DNA of 64,000 nucleotides from Hydrangea macrophylla (lineage: Eukaryota > Streptophyta > Magnoliopsida > Cornales > Hydrangeaceae), in NCBI GenBank assembly GCA_033977485.1, contig CM066985.1, forward strand, positions 73,083,045 through 73,147,044. Reading direction: 5' to 3'. The notes beneath the pieces were generated by a model. That model ran no database searches, had not been told where the DNA came from, and saw nothing but the letters and a program-made list of their open reading frames with translations. Made by a program: the position numbers and the translations under genes. Below, one piece after another: positions 31,802-42,470 of this stretch (position 1 is its first letter; each line of letters begins with the position of its first letter).

Positions 31802-34800
31802 GAGATCATTAGCAAGATATCGATAAGTCATGGCAATAGAATGATATGTCATGCTCGAGGCGTTGTATCCATGAATTTCAGTGGATTGAGAATATGTACT
31901 CTATGTTCTTAACCATGGTCGACAAGAGCAGTGGTGTATCCAGGAATGTTACAATCAGATCGGGGTCATAAGAGTCAGTAGATCTTTGTAATTAAAACGT
32001 GGGTTCGAATTACACAGGGTTGAATAGAGTAAAGATATTACTTAGTAAAGCTGTATCTTATAACTTTCATAAGTTTGTTTTACTTTAGATAACTGGTACC
32101 TTATTAGTCTATGCTCACTCAGCTCTCAGTAAGCTGACCACCTTTATTGCCTGGACTTTCCCCAGTCCAGACTATCCTGTACCTTATTCTGCAGGTGACA
32201 GATCCTACAACAACGATTACTATCCGAGAAAGGAGTACACAAAGGGTGGCCCCACTGATGACACTTATGCCGGGGAGGATTACTATGCTGATGTTTACGC
32301 CAGCTGAGGATCTGGATATAGCTCTTAGTCTATTTATTATGTTTAGACTGTTTTGTTATATTTGGTACTTGGGTATATGTTGCTTCCAAACCTTATATAC
32401 TTCCGTTGTAGCTTTACTGTTGTTATAACTCTGATGTTTATAATAAAAGCAATGGCTATTATATCTAGTTTGTTTTTATTACTATTCTTGTTGTAGACTA
32501 GTACTGTGTGGTGTGGATCATTAGTGACATTCACCTATCATTCCCTATGGACCTAAAAAGGAAATTTATTTTTCTTTATTTTTGCTCCTCCAAGGCGTGA
32601 CAACAACAATTATCATAAACATCAATAAATTGATCTCCGGAAAGTCAAGTAACTCTAGTCACCATCCCCGGGTCCTTCTCACCTCTGATCTTTCTCACTT
32701 TTGGACGCATATAGTGTATCTCACACTTTCGTGACCTGAAGGCATCACTGTCTTTTCATTGTGGTCGTCACCACGTCATTCTCTTGAGGACTTACTATCC
32801 CTTACATATGGGAACTATAAATGGTGGTCACTACTTGACTTCACTTTGATCCATATAGGCATATAAGCAACTAGGCATATAACATGGCAATTTACACATA
32901 ATTGACATGCTTTACTCTAAATTCATTAACATATAATCACAAGAATATGAACTAAGCATTCTTTGATAAAAATTATCACATTGACATATTTTAGAATTAG
33001 AACACTCACCTCTTTGGATTATTAGCAAATTAAACCTAGATTTCTCCAACTCTTACCAATTTCAACTCAATTTCCTAATCGGTGATAATCCTACATAGTT
33101 TTGACATACCAAGAGTTATCAATCAAGGGCGGTCGCCAGAAAAACATTACTGAAACTGAAATTAAAAGACGTGCATGTGATCCTCTTACCTCCACGAGTC
33201 CGAATGTGGTCTCAGTTTGCAAATCCGACGCCGGACGGTAAAGGAACGACATCAAACGTCGTTGGAGAAACCCATTTCTTCTTCCTTTATCTCTCGCCGA
33301 ACTCTCCTTCTATGTGTCTCTCCCCTTTTCATTCTATTATGAATATGAAATGAGTTACCAAGTGACTCACTAAAGAGATATACATCTCTTTTTCCTCAAA
33401 TTTTATTTGCACCCCCAAACTTTCTTAAGCTTTATTATGAAACCCCCCATTTAATTCAGTTAACTACCCAATATTTCTAAATGGGTTTAGTCTATGTTCT
33501 GCGTGGGTTCCAAACATGGTTTCGCATATACTATGATGTTGCTATTCAACCTATCAATTATGAATCGTGTTCATAAATGTCATCACATAGGTACCCAAAC
33601 CGGTCCACATTATCTAACATATGACATTATAATAACTTTAAACAATAAAACAATCATTCATTTAAGCATATAATTACATCTAAATGCAATTTACATCATT
33701 TAGATCTTCATTAGGTCCCACTTTCATGCCAGTTTTACTTGACTTGAAACTTTCACTTGTGTTCCCACTGAACACCTTTCACATGTGGGGTTCATAACTC
33801 TACCTTAAACCATCATAAGAATTAATTATCATTAATTAACACACATTAACACTACATTAACCTTCTTTTTTGGGCACGGGTGTTACGCTTGTTGATAGGA
33901 TTCAAAACAAGGCAAAGGGCTGGAAAGAAAAGCTTCTCTCTAGAGGTGGAAAGCGAAGTCCTATCCAAGCTATTGCACAAGCTATACCGAGCAACGCTAT
34001 GAGCTGTTTTAAAATCCCAGTAACCACATGTATGGAGATCACTCGAATTCTAGCTAGATTCTGGTGGGGTCAACAATCGGATAAGAGGAAGATTCTGTAA
34101 TACCAAAGACGGTTAATATCATTATTTGCATAATTGTGCATTTATTTAATATTAATGTGTGGTTAGGGTGGGTAGTAAACTCACCAAACCAAGTTGTGAG
34201 CCTGTTGAGGACACAAGTGAAAGTTTCACTAGAGGTAGGACCGATATGAAAGTAGGACCCGATGAGGTTAGATTACGTAAATTGTATATATTTGCATTTA
34301 TGTGTTTATATGGTAGACATGTAAAAGTAAATGTTTACATTATAATGCATGTAGATGACATATGATTATCTAATTGATAAATTGATAAGTGTTTTAGCAT
34401 TTTATTATTGTTCGTGTTTAGTTATGGGGGCTAGTTTGAGTATCCTTGTGAGAGCATGATTGGACACGTGACATAATTGGTAGGTTAAATTAGTACCTTC
34501 ACGAATATTTGGGACCATGCTTGGGAGCCATACGAGATTTAGACTTAAACCCAATTAGAATTTGGGTAGTTAATATAATTAATTGTGGGATGTTATAAAG
34601 TAATTAGAGAATTTGGGAGTATAATGCAAATATAGTTAAGTTAGAAAATATCCTAAACATATATATATATATATATATATCTTAGGTTAGTTAGTAGGTG
34701 ATTAGATCAAAAGAAGGAAAAGAAGAAAAAAAAGGCTGAGAGAAGAAAAGAGAGAAAAAAGAGTTCTCCGCTGTGGTCTCGCCGTAACTCCGCCGTTGGA

Positions 34801-35260
34801 CCTCCATTTTCAAAACGCAGCCCATATTTTAACTCATGGGGATAAAACTAACCTTATGGTATATCTTATTTTTAGATTTGTGATAGGATTTTCGTGACTC
34901 AAATGGGTGGGTAACCATAATTTATTAATTGATGTGTAGGAGCACATACATGTTATATATAATGAGTTGGGTCTTTGCTAAGATTCAGTTTCTAGGACCT
35001 TAATTTGCTAATAATCGCTAAGGTGAGTGATTCTAATCTTGTTTTAGAACGTGTAAATATGTTTAATGTGCCAATATAAATTCTAGTAGGTTGAATCTAC
35101 ATTTGTTATATATAACATCTTTATGTTGGAAAATGGAACAACATGTCTAAATGTTCAATGATTGCCATATTGAGTTGATTATATGTTTATGTGAATATGT
35201 GAGTCGAATGTTACCCAGTGATAGTTCACCAAGTATGAAATTCTAATAAGAAAAGAAAAT

Positions 35261-35351
35261 CCCTTTGTGTAGGGGTAAGTCATGAAACGCTTTGTGTGGG
35301 TAGGATTAAGCCCTTTGTGTAAGGGCAAGAATAAATCATTTGTGTAGGGGG
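35261..35351. repeat. Four short hairpin repeats in LTR C
   Basis: CCCTTTGTGTAGGG and variants start near 35261, 35288, 35311 and 35337. Two copies keep pairing stems around ttgtgt. The block lies between the candidate donor and acceptor. Confidence 0.85.
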
Positions 35352-35524
35352 ACAAAAAGATTGATAATAATATAAGCGGTACAGCCGGCTGAATCAATAC
35401 TTGGTAGTCGGAGACTATAATGATGTATATATGAAAGGTTGTGACATTAAAATGTTTATTACATTCACTTGCACGATTAGTTCATTCACTAAGCGAAAGC
35501 ATAAACAATGTTATTTTTTGTTGT

Positions 35525-35539
35525 GGTTATTGAATAACC
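35525..35539. repeat. 15-bp dyad beside the LTR C acceptor
   Basis: GGTTATTGAATAACC, a perfect 7+1+7 inverted repeat, immediately followed by acTGCAG|GT. Confidence 0.85.
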
Positions 35540-36972
35540 ACTGCAGGTACGAATCATGACTAAGAGTTATGAATATGTGGATATGTCCATTTGTAACCTA
35601 TATTTTGAAGAACTTGTAATATTCTAAGTTTAACTAGCTTGGGTTTTGGTTGTGTAAAATGTCGTGGGTTGTATCTTACAATCCACACGTTATGTGTAAT
35701 ACATATTTGTCAAGTCAATGAGTCTGGTGTGATCGTAATCAGTCTAGTAAACTTATGTTTAATCTTTATATCATGTTGTTCAAGAATGGATGGAGTAGAT
35801 GGTTGTAGTAAATGAGTCATGTATTCATGTTTTAGTCTTAATTCATGTGATTCAATGAGTTTATTATGACCTTAATGAGGTATTCTATGGATTCGAGTTG
35901 TGTTTTAAATGATTTTAGTAAACTCGAGAATCATTCTCAATTGGGTTAGAATGACTTTGGGAATGTCTTGTATCTATCCCTATTTGAATTGGAACTTTGA
36001 GATCATTTTATACATGTAAAAAAAAAGAGCAGGGCAGAAGTTAGATTTTCATTCAGGTCCCATTCCGACAGGTCCAACTGACCCGTTCAACTGGTCCTAC
36101 CTCTACCAGACTTTTAGTTTTGTGGAAATGCAAATCCTAAAATGGTCATAACTTGGGATACAAAACTTGGATTCATGAGCCATTTTCACCATTGGTTTTT
36201 AAATGAAGAATATTATGTTTTGGTATTGGGTTTGACTAAAATTTCAAAATTACCATTTTGCCCTTGGGGTTAACTACTTATAAATGGATTTATAAAAGGG
36301 TTTTAAGAGGGGGTTTTAAACTTGTTCGAGCACTCTTCTGACTTGGTTTTTAAACTTTGTTATTTTGAACTTTTGATTTGATGGAATGGTGTTTTTGGGG
36401 TCCCTAATATCCAAGGAAATAATTCTTTTGGTTTCCAAGCCATTAAAATATATTTTTTTGTAATTGAATACTCTAAAATTTTAATGTCTCTATTTGTCAT
36501 AATTAGGTGACTTTGGAAAATCATATTACTTAAACTTGTTTAGTATGTTAATGAGTTGGATTAGCCTCGGTGGCGTTGTCATAGAAATAAATCCACCCGT
36601 GGCGGGTCGGGGTGTGACATTTTCACTGGACTATGTGGAACTCTTTATGCAAACCCAAATGTGATGTGGGACTCACTTTTAGGGACTTGAAATGTCTGAA
36701 TAATCAAGCCATGTTGGTAAAGCAAGCATGGAGGCTTCTACACAATTGTGAGTTATTATTTTACAAGATTTTTCACGCATGTCATTTTTTTCATGGTTAC
36801 ATGCTGGCGGCGAATTTGGGGTATAATCCCTCATTTGTGTGGCATAGCATTTGGGGGCTACGAATATTCTACAGCGAGGAGTTCGATGGAGAGTAGGGAA
36901 TGGGGACTCTATTAAAATTGGGACTGACCCGTGGTTACCAGTTCCAATCTCTTTCACACCAATCTTGCCAAT

Positions 36973-38450
36973 TGTTTGCTATAATATTTTATTTGGGCGT
37001 GCCAGAGCCTTGTGAGGTAGACCCAAACTAATTAACACAAAATTTCCTAAAGCACTTGTGTGAGTGATACACAAGGTTTGAAAATCTGACTTCTATCGGG
37101 TGATTGTGATGACCAAGTAGGAAAGTACCCTTGGCCTAAGGTCCTATGGCAGTATTGAAGCATACAAGCCATACAAGTGATGAAAAGACACAAAAGAAAT
37201 TAAATAAAAGCAGATTTTATTTAATTAATAAGAAAGAAATTACAAGGATGTAATTGAAAAGCTAAGAAAATAAAACTAAGAATGCTTTAAGAATGCATGT
37301 TTGAATGCTTTGTCGAAGAGACGCGGAGTGCCTTGATAGCTTGGCCTGCCTGTTAATTTATAGCGGCCATGGAGGTCTTCTAGATAAGGTAGGAAATCTT
37401 TGATGAATCATTATCTGGTAAAAATTACCAGTTTATTTCCATAAACTGATAAAGTCTTCCATATCTTGAATAATATATATACACATGTATATATATATAT
37501 AGCTTGAACCTAGTCCATTTTTGTGGCTTCATTCGGCTTGCTTTCCCTCCAAGTAAAAGATAACTCCCACAAAATCTGATATTATCTTCCAAATTAATAG
37601 CATAAGTGATAATATCAATCAATAACTTTCCTTATCACAATATAGAATTTATCACTTTAGAGAGTTTGTAGGGACTGATACTCTTCCCATAATTGACCAA
37701 CTTTGTACCAACTTTCCAAAGTGACTGAATTAAATGCACTGCCAAACATACGTTAGTCCGATCTTTATGAGTGGGGTGCAGCCCGAGTTGGTGTACAGTC
37801 CAAAATAGTTTTAAACGGCATTGAGAAGAGTCAAGAACATCTTCTTCATTCTTATCATAATTGACATAGGTCCCACCTCTTCACTTTTTCCAAGCCACAT
37901 GATCCTGGTGACCCACCATGCGATTCCATAACCAAGCCAGTCCGAACAAAACTTGGCTAGTCCAATTATATTGGTAAGGAGGAAAAACCAAATTTTGAAT
38001 CACTACAATGAGGATAAAAGTTATAAAATGGTCAACTAATAGTGACCATAATTACAACTAGGCTAAATATATCATGTACAGTCGGGCTGAAATCAAATTA
38101 CTGCCAATTGAAATCATGGCTTTTTAAGGACAGCCACTTGTTCTCATATATTGAGTCAATCATCGGGCCCCATTGCATGATCTCATGTCCTTTTGATGTT
38201 GACCAACTAATGGTTAAGACCATAACTTAATGAGCATCGGGCTGGTGAGGAAGCGCTTAGCTAAACCGGTCTAGTGAGGTAGTCCGAATTAAAATTTGTA
38301 TGCAGTCCGATTACAGGTAAATGGTTCAACCAACTTTGAACCAATCACTTGGTCATTAATTTTTGCAATCGGTCTCTAAGTCCGATTAAAAAAGTTCCAA
38401 TCGGCCTCTACCAACTTTTATTTAAAAAATGTATTTTTTAGGTGCAAACA
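36973..38450 (-). repeat. 3' LTR of element D
   Basis: 1478 bp. Contains a minus-strand TATA, ctataaatt (complement of 37355-37363), and many ATCGG/CCGAT words. It lies next to the polypurine tract at 38451-38461. Confidence 0.95.
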
Positions 38451-38780
38451 ATTGCCCCCCTGGCCGTTTAAAATAAAAGCAAGTGAAATTTTGAATGGCC
38501 ATATTTTTCTAGAGACCGATTACCTTTAGACTGCGATCGGGCTCATCATATAGACCGATGATCTTTGGACCAACATCGGGCTTGGCCAAGAGACCGTTTG
38601 ACTCCTCACGTTGTAACTTGACTGAGACATGTAATTACTTTATCGGGCTCCACCACTTGACACTACACCATCGGCCTCTATGTCCGATTCAGCATCTCAA
38701 GCATCTATCTAGCATCACTTTATTTATTATTATTATTTCTTGCTTTCGGTCTTCTGAGTCCGAATAGCCTATTGACTGAA

Positions 38781-39824
38781 TTAATTCAGTCCGATCTTCA
38801 GCACCTTTTCAGTCTTTTGATAATACCACTGTTGTAAAAATAGCCACCAAATAACCGTAAGTTTTTGGTGACATCCACACAGCCAACGCGGATGTAAATC
38901 AATCCAAGCCAAATAATTAATTGGCTTAAAATAAAAATAATAATCGGTCATAACAAAGAGACCGAAAAAATTGAACAATTCCTTGAGGCTGATTTTCCTC
39001 AAAGGAATATTTTCAAAAGCTTCATGGACCGAATTGTAGTCAATCGGTCTCTGCGAGACTTGCCCCCCGAGCGGTTCAACGCCGATTTCTTCATCAACTA
39101 GAGGGTCTTCATCATCGTCCTCCTCATCACTAGGAGGGTCTATGGCCGATACGGGATCCCTCGGCCTATCACACTCTTCCTCTTCGACCTCAACAGAATT
39201 TTGAGGCTCGTCTTGAATTTGCCCCCCGAGTGCTTCGTTCTCTTCAACATCAAGGAGGGGCTCTATGGCCGATGTAAGATCACTCGGCCTTTCCTTAAAA
39301 ATTATTTTTTCGCCGTCTTCTTGCCCCCCGAGTGGCGTGGACAGCGTGGTAACATCGGCCTTCTCGGGCCGTTGTCGTGACTTTAAAAATTGCTCGATCT
39401 TTTGCCCTTGAGCCTCCAGTATTGCCAGGCCTGCTTTCGTGTCTTCTTCAAACCGGCTAAGCCTTGCCTGCTGTTCTCTCGAGTGCGCCTTCATATCTTC
39501 AAGAGCACGAAGAATGTTGTCACAAACAAGATTCTTTCGCCAGTCACCGTGTAGAAACTCGTCTAGAGACATGAACGAATTTCCCTCGGGCGGCGGTTCA
39601 TCAGCTCCACTCGAAGCTGTGAGGAGGCCGATTTCTTGATTAAAAAATCGCAAGTCGGCCTCAAAACGGTCTATCTCATTGTAAAGATGACCAGTTTCAT
39701 TCCAATATCCATCGTTGTAGAGACGACAGATTTCTTCGCGAAGTTGGCGTATTGACTCATTCCGCCAACCAATCTGGTTGTTGTAGAAGTATAGCCATGC
39801 TTCAGTGTGTGCATGGCTCATCAC
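38781..39824 (-). CDS. Intact 347-aa ORF of element D, function unknown
   Basis: I do not recognise this protein. It starts 28 bases inside the 5' LTR, next to the PBS, where gag would start. Residues 1-65 are charged and aromatic (GWRNESIRQLREEICRLY, then YNEIDRFEADLRFFNQEI), probably helical or coiled. Residues 105-155 (ALEDMKAHSREQQARLSRFE) are another likely coiled coil. From about 155 to 265 it is very acidic, with three LGGQ motifs and three RP-(S/R/I)-D-x-x-S units (SAIEPLLD, SAIDPPSD, then a diverged NSVHE), suggesting internal duplication. The last 80 residues are aromatic and partly hydrophobic. No CCHC knuckle, DSG or RT motif. It could be a divergent Gag-like protein or a captured host sequence. 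Confidence 0.8.
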   Translation of the reverse strand: MMSHAHTEAWLYFYNNQIGWRNESIRQLREEICRLYNDGYWNETGHLYNEIDRFEADLRFFNQEIGLLTASSGADEPPPEGNSFMSLDEFLHGDWRKNLVCDNILRALEDMKAHSREQQARLSRFEEDTKAGLAILEAQGQKIEQFLKSRQRPEKADVTTLSTPLGGQEDGEKIIFKERPSDLTSAIEPLLDVEENEALGGQIQDEPQNSVEVEEEECDRPRDPVSAIDPPSDEEDDDEDPLVDEEIGVEPLGGQVSQRPIDYNSVHEAFENIPLRKISLKELFNFFGLFVMTDYYFYFKPINYLAWIDLHPRWLCGCHQKLTVIWWLFLQQWYYQKTEKVLKIGLN

Positions 39825-39833
39825 TTGGCTGTC

Positions 39834-39851
39834 CCACCGGGCGTGCCAAAT
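39834..39851 (-). promoter_or_regulatory. PBS-like sequence of element D
   Basis: Minus-strand TGGCACGCCCGGTGGGAC lies within four bases of the 5' LTR. It starts TGG, as needed to pair with a tRNA CCA end. The tRNA was not identified; it is not the initiator tRNA. Confidence 0.65.
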
Positions 39852-41327
39852 TGTTTGCTATAATATTTTATTTGGGCGTGCCAGAGCCTTGTGAGGTAGA
39901 CCCAAACTAATTAACACAAAATTTCCTAAAGCACTTGTGTGAGTGATACACAAGGTTTGAAAATCTGACTTCTATCGGGTGATTGTGATGACCAAGTAGG
40001 AAAGTACCCTTGGCCTAAGGTCCTATGGCAGTATTGAAGCATACAAGCCATACAAGTGATGAAAAGACACAAAAGAAATTAAATAAAAGCAGATTTTATT
40101 TAATTAATAAGAAAGAAATTACAAGGATGTAATTGAAAAGCTAAGAAAATAAAACTAAGAATGCTTTAAGAATGCATGTTTGAATGCTTTGTCGAAGAGA
40201 CGCGGAGTGCCTTGATAGCTTGGCCTGCCTGTTAATTTATAGCGGCCATGGAGGTCTTCTAGATAAGGTAGGAAATCTTTGATGAATCATTATCTGGTAA
40301 AAATTACCAGTTTATTTCCATAAACTGATAAAGTCTTCCATATCTTGAATAATATATATACACATGTATATATATATAGCTTGAACCTGGTCCCTTTTTG
40401 TGGCTTCATTCGGCTTGCTTTCCCTCCAAGTAAAAGATAACTCCCACAAAATCTGATATTATCTTCCAAATTAATAGCATAAGTGATAATATCAATCAAT
40501 AACTTTCCTTATCACAATATAGAATTTATCACTTTAGAGAGTTTGTAGGGACTGATACTCTTCCCATAATTGACCAACTTTGTACCAACTTTCCAAAGTG
40601 ACTGAATTAAATGCACTGCCAAACATACGTTAGTCCGATCTTTATGAGTGGGGTGCAGCCCGAGTTGGTGTACAGTCCAAAATAGTTTTAAACGGCATTG
40701 AGAAGAGTCAAGAACATATTCTTCATTCTTATCATAATTGACATAGGTCCCACCTCTTCACTTTTTCCAAGCCACATGATCCTGGTGACCCACCATGCGA
40801 TTCCATAACCAAGCCAGTCCGAACAAAACTTGGCTAGTCCGATTATATTGGTAAGGAGGAAAAGCCAAATTTTGAATCACTACAATGAGGATAAAAGTTA
40901 TAAAATGGTCAACTAATAGTGACCATAATTACAACTAGGCTAAATATATCATGTACAGTCGGGCTGAAATCAAATTACTGCCAATTGAAATCATGGCTTT
41001 TTAAGGACAGCCACTTGTTCTCATATATTGAGTCAATCATCGGGCCCCATTGCATGATCTCATGTCCTTTTGATGTTGACCAACTAATGGTTAAGACCAT
41101 AACTTAATGAGCATCGGGCTGGTGAGGAAGCGCTTAGCTAAACCGGTCTAGTGAGGTAGTCCGAATTAAAATTTGTATGCAGTCCGATTACAGGTAAATG
41201 GTTCAACCAACTTTGAACCAATCACTTGGTCATTAATTTTTGCAATCGGTCTCTAAGTCCGATTAAAAAAGTTCCAATCGGCCTCTACCAACTTTTATTT
41301 AAAAAATGTATTTTTTAGGTGCAAACA
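39852..41327 (-). repeat. 5' LTR of element D
   Basis: 1476 bp, with a TATA at the complement of 40234-40242. Partner of 36973-38450. Confidence 0.95.
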
Positions 41328-42299
41328 CCAATGTCGTTAGTTGTGAAAACAAGGTTTGGTCAAGGAACTTATATCTCATGGTGGAAGTATGTGGAATAAG
41401 GCATTGATTAGAGATATCTTTTTTTCACATGAAGAGGACACTGTGCTCAGTATTCCTATCAGTGAAGGGGATTGCAATGACAGGCTTATTTGGCATTGGG
41501 AAAAGAAGGGTAATTTTACAGTCTAATCTGCCTATCACATTGCTCGTTTGATCAAAGTTAACGGGGAAGGAAATTCGGGTGATGGGAAGCGCTTCCCATG
41601 GAGTCGGCTGTGGAGTCTTCCTTGATTGAGTAAGATTAAGCATCTTGTTTGGCATGCTTTTTATGGCTTCCAGCTTCCTTGTAAAGCAAACTTGAAAAAA
41701 ACATAAAACTGTGTAGGGGGAAAAGTGCTTAATTACTTTGTGGTTTTGATTCAGAATCAGTGATACATATTTTGGTTGAATGTCAGAAAGCTCGGGAGGT
41801 CTGAAATGGTCTTCTGCCTACAGAGGTGTGTAATGGTGGGAGGGGATTATGATTTGATGATTGGTTAGATTTTATTCTGTCTCAAGACAATAAGGAGATA
41901 ATGCATATTTTCATTGTGGGTGCATGGCTGATTTGGTCTAGCAGAAATAAATGGGTTATGGAAGGGGTGAGGTTCGATCCGGCTTGTGTGGTTAATTCAG
42001 TGGGGGCTTTCATCTCAAATTTAATGAAGCCCAAGACAAGCTTTGGGGAATTAGTGATGGTACCAGTGGTGCGGATAGAGGGAGTAAGGTGGGTCGGTGG
42101 GTGGCTCCATCTATCGGATTGGTTAAGCTCAACGTTGAAGCGGCTGTGTTCTTGGATCTCAATGCTATGGGGTACTTGTTATCCTTAGGGGTGCTAATGG
42201 GTAAGCTCAATGGACCATGACAAATTATATAAAAGGGGCGATAAATCCATTGACAGCCGAGTGTTTGGCTATCTTCCGAGCAGTGAAAGGAAAGAGTCA

Positions 42300-42470
42300 G
42301 TTAGCCTAGGTGGAAGGGGCTTTGGCTGCTTAAGCAAGGGTCTCAAGTTCTAGTCTTTGTGTATGCAAAAAACTATCTTGGGAGAGGTCTCCACTTCGGT
42401 GCCGGACAGTACCTCGGAGGATTAGTCCTAGGCGAAAGACCTGGGGATACCTTGGAAAACCAAAAAAGAA
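42300..42470 (+). mobile_element. tRNA-derived SINE-like insertion in the LINE RNase H
   Basis: The LINE frame breaks after AECLAIF-like codons and resumes near 42500 (VESDSIMAVKGL). Between them a B-box-like aagttctagtct follows an A-box-like tagcctaggtgg at about the usual distance. Next come ctccacttcggtgccggaca and cctcggaggattagtc, then an A-rich end. No target duplication established. Possibly a SINE; family not named. Confidence 0.5.

Larger units (their letters stand above)
30430..32602 (+). mobile_element. Solo LTR B inserted in LTR A
   Basis: 2173 bp from TGTAATACCC to GGCGTGACA. Flanks gcaac (30425-30429) and acaac (32603-32607) agree at four of five bases. On the plus strand the order is palindrome cluster 1, TATA (30778-30787), a (GA)n-rich leader to about 31010, donor CTAG|GTGAGT (31045-31054), palindrome cluster 2, three CCTTAA-type repeats (31694-31801) and acceptor CTGCAG|GTGACAG (32189-32201). 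No coding region or internal domain. Confidence 0.88.
29421..33887 (-). mobile_element. Solo LTR A in the LINE, itself split by LTR B
   Basis: Starts TGTCATACCCC at 29421 and ends GGTGTTACG at 33887 (a CA terminus mutated to CG). A perfect 5-bp duplication, cttgt, lies at 29416-29420 and 33888-33892, and the LINE frame is restored if one copy and the LTR are removed. Without LTR B it is about 2.29 kb. The minus strand has a donor GGAG|GTAAGAGG (complement of 33182-33193) and an acceptor GCAG|GTGTC (complement of about 30323-30331), preceded by a perfect GGTTATTGAATAACC dyad. No internal coding region, so solo by LTR-LTR recombination. Confidence 0.93.
34096..36619 (+). mobile_element. Solo LTR C in the LINE
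   Basis: 2524 bp from TGTAATACC to GGTGTGACA, inserted between LINE codons KRKI and the HWTMWN that follows. Flanks gattc and ttttc agree at only three of five bases, so the duplication has decayed or mutated. Features in order: (TA)n TATA near 34660-34680, GA-rich leader, donor AAG|GTGAGTGATT (35020-35032), four CCCTTTGTGTAGGG-type hairpin repeats, dyad GGTTATTGAATAACC and acceptor CTGCAG|GTACG (35541-35551). No coding region. Confidence 0.88.
36973..41327 (-). mobile_element. Complete non-autonomous LTR element D, 4.36 kb, very young
   Basis: LTRs 36973-38450 and 39852-41327 run TGTTTGC to GCAAACA. A perfect ccaat duplication lies at 36968-36972 and 41328-41332. By eye the LTRs differ by about five substitutions and one 2-bp indel in about 1476 bp. 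The internal region is only 1401 bp. On the minus strand a PBS-like TGGCACGCCCGGTGGGAC follows the right LTR and a polypurine tract AGGGGGGCAAT precedes the left one. There is no gag, protease, RT or integrase; one 347-codon ORF fills most of the interior. It needs enzymes from elsewhere; a Tat-like Ty3/gypsy helper is a guess from the PBS. Confidence 0.95.

Noticed and set aside
38451..38780. Envelope-like or additional gene in element D
   Set aside because: No open frame of size in either strand; this is the 3' untranslated part up to the polypurine tract.
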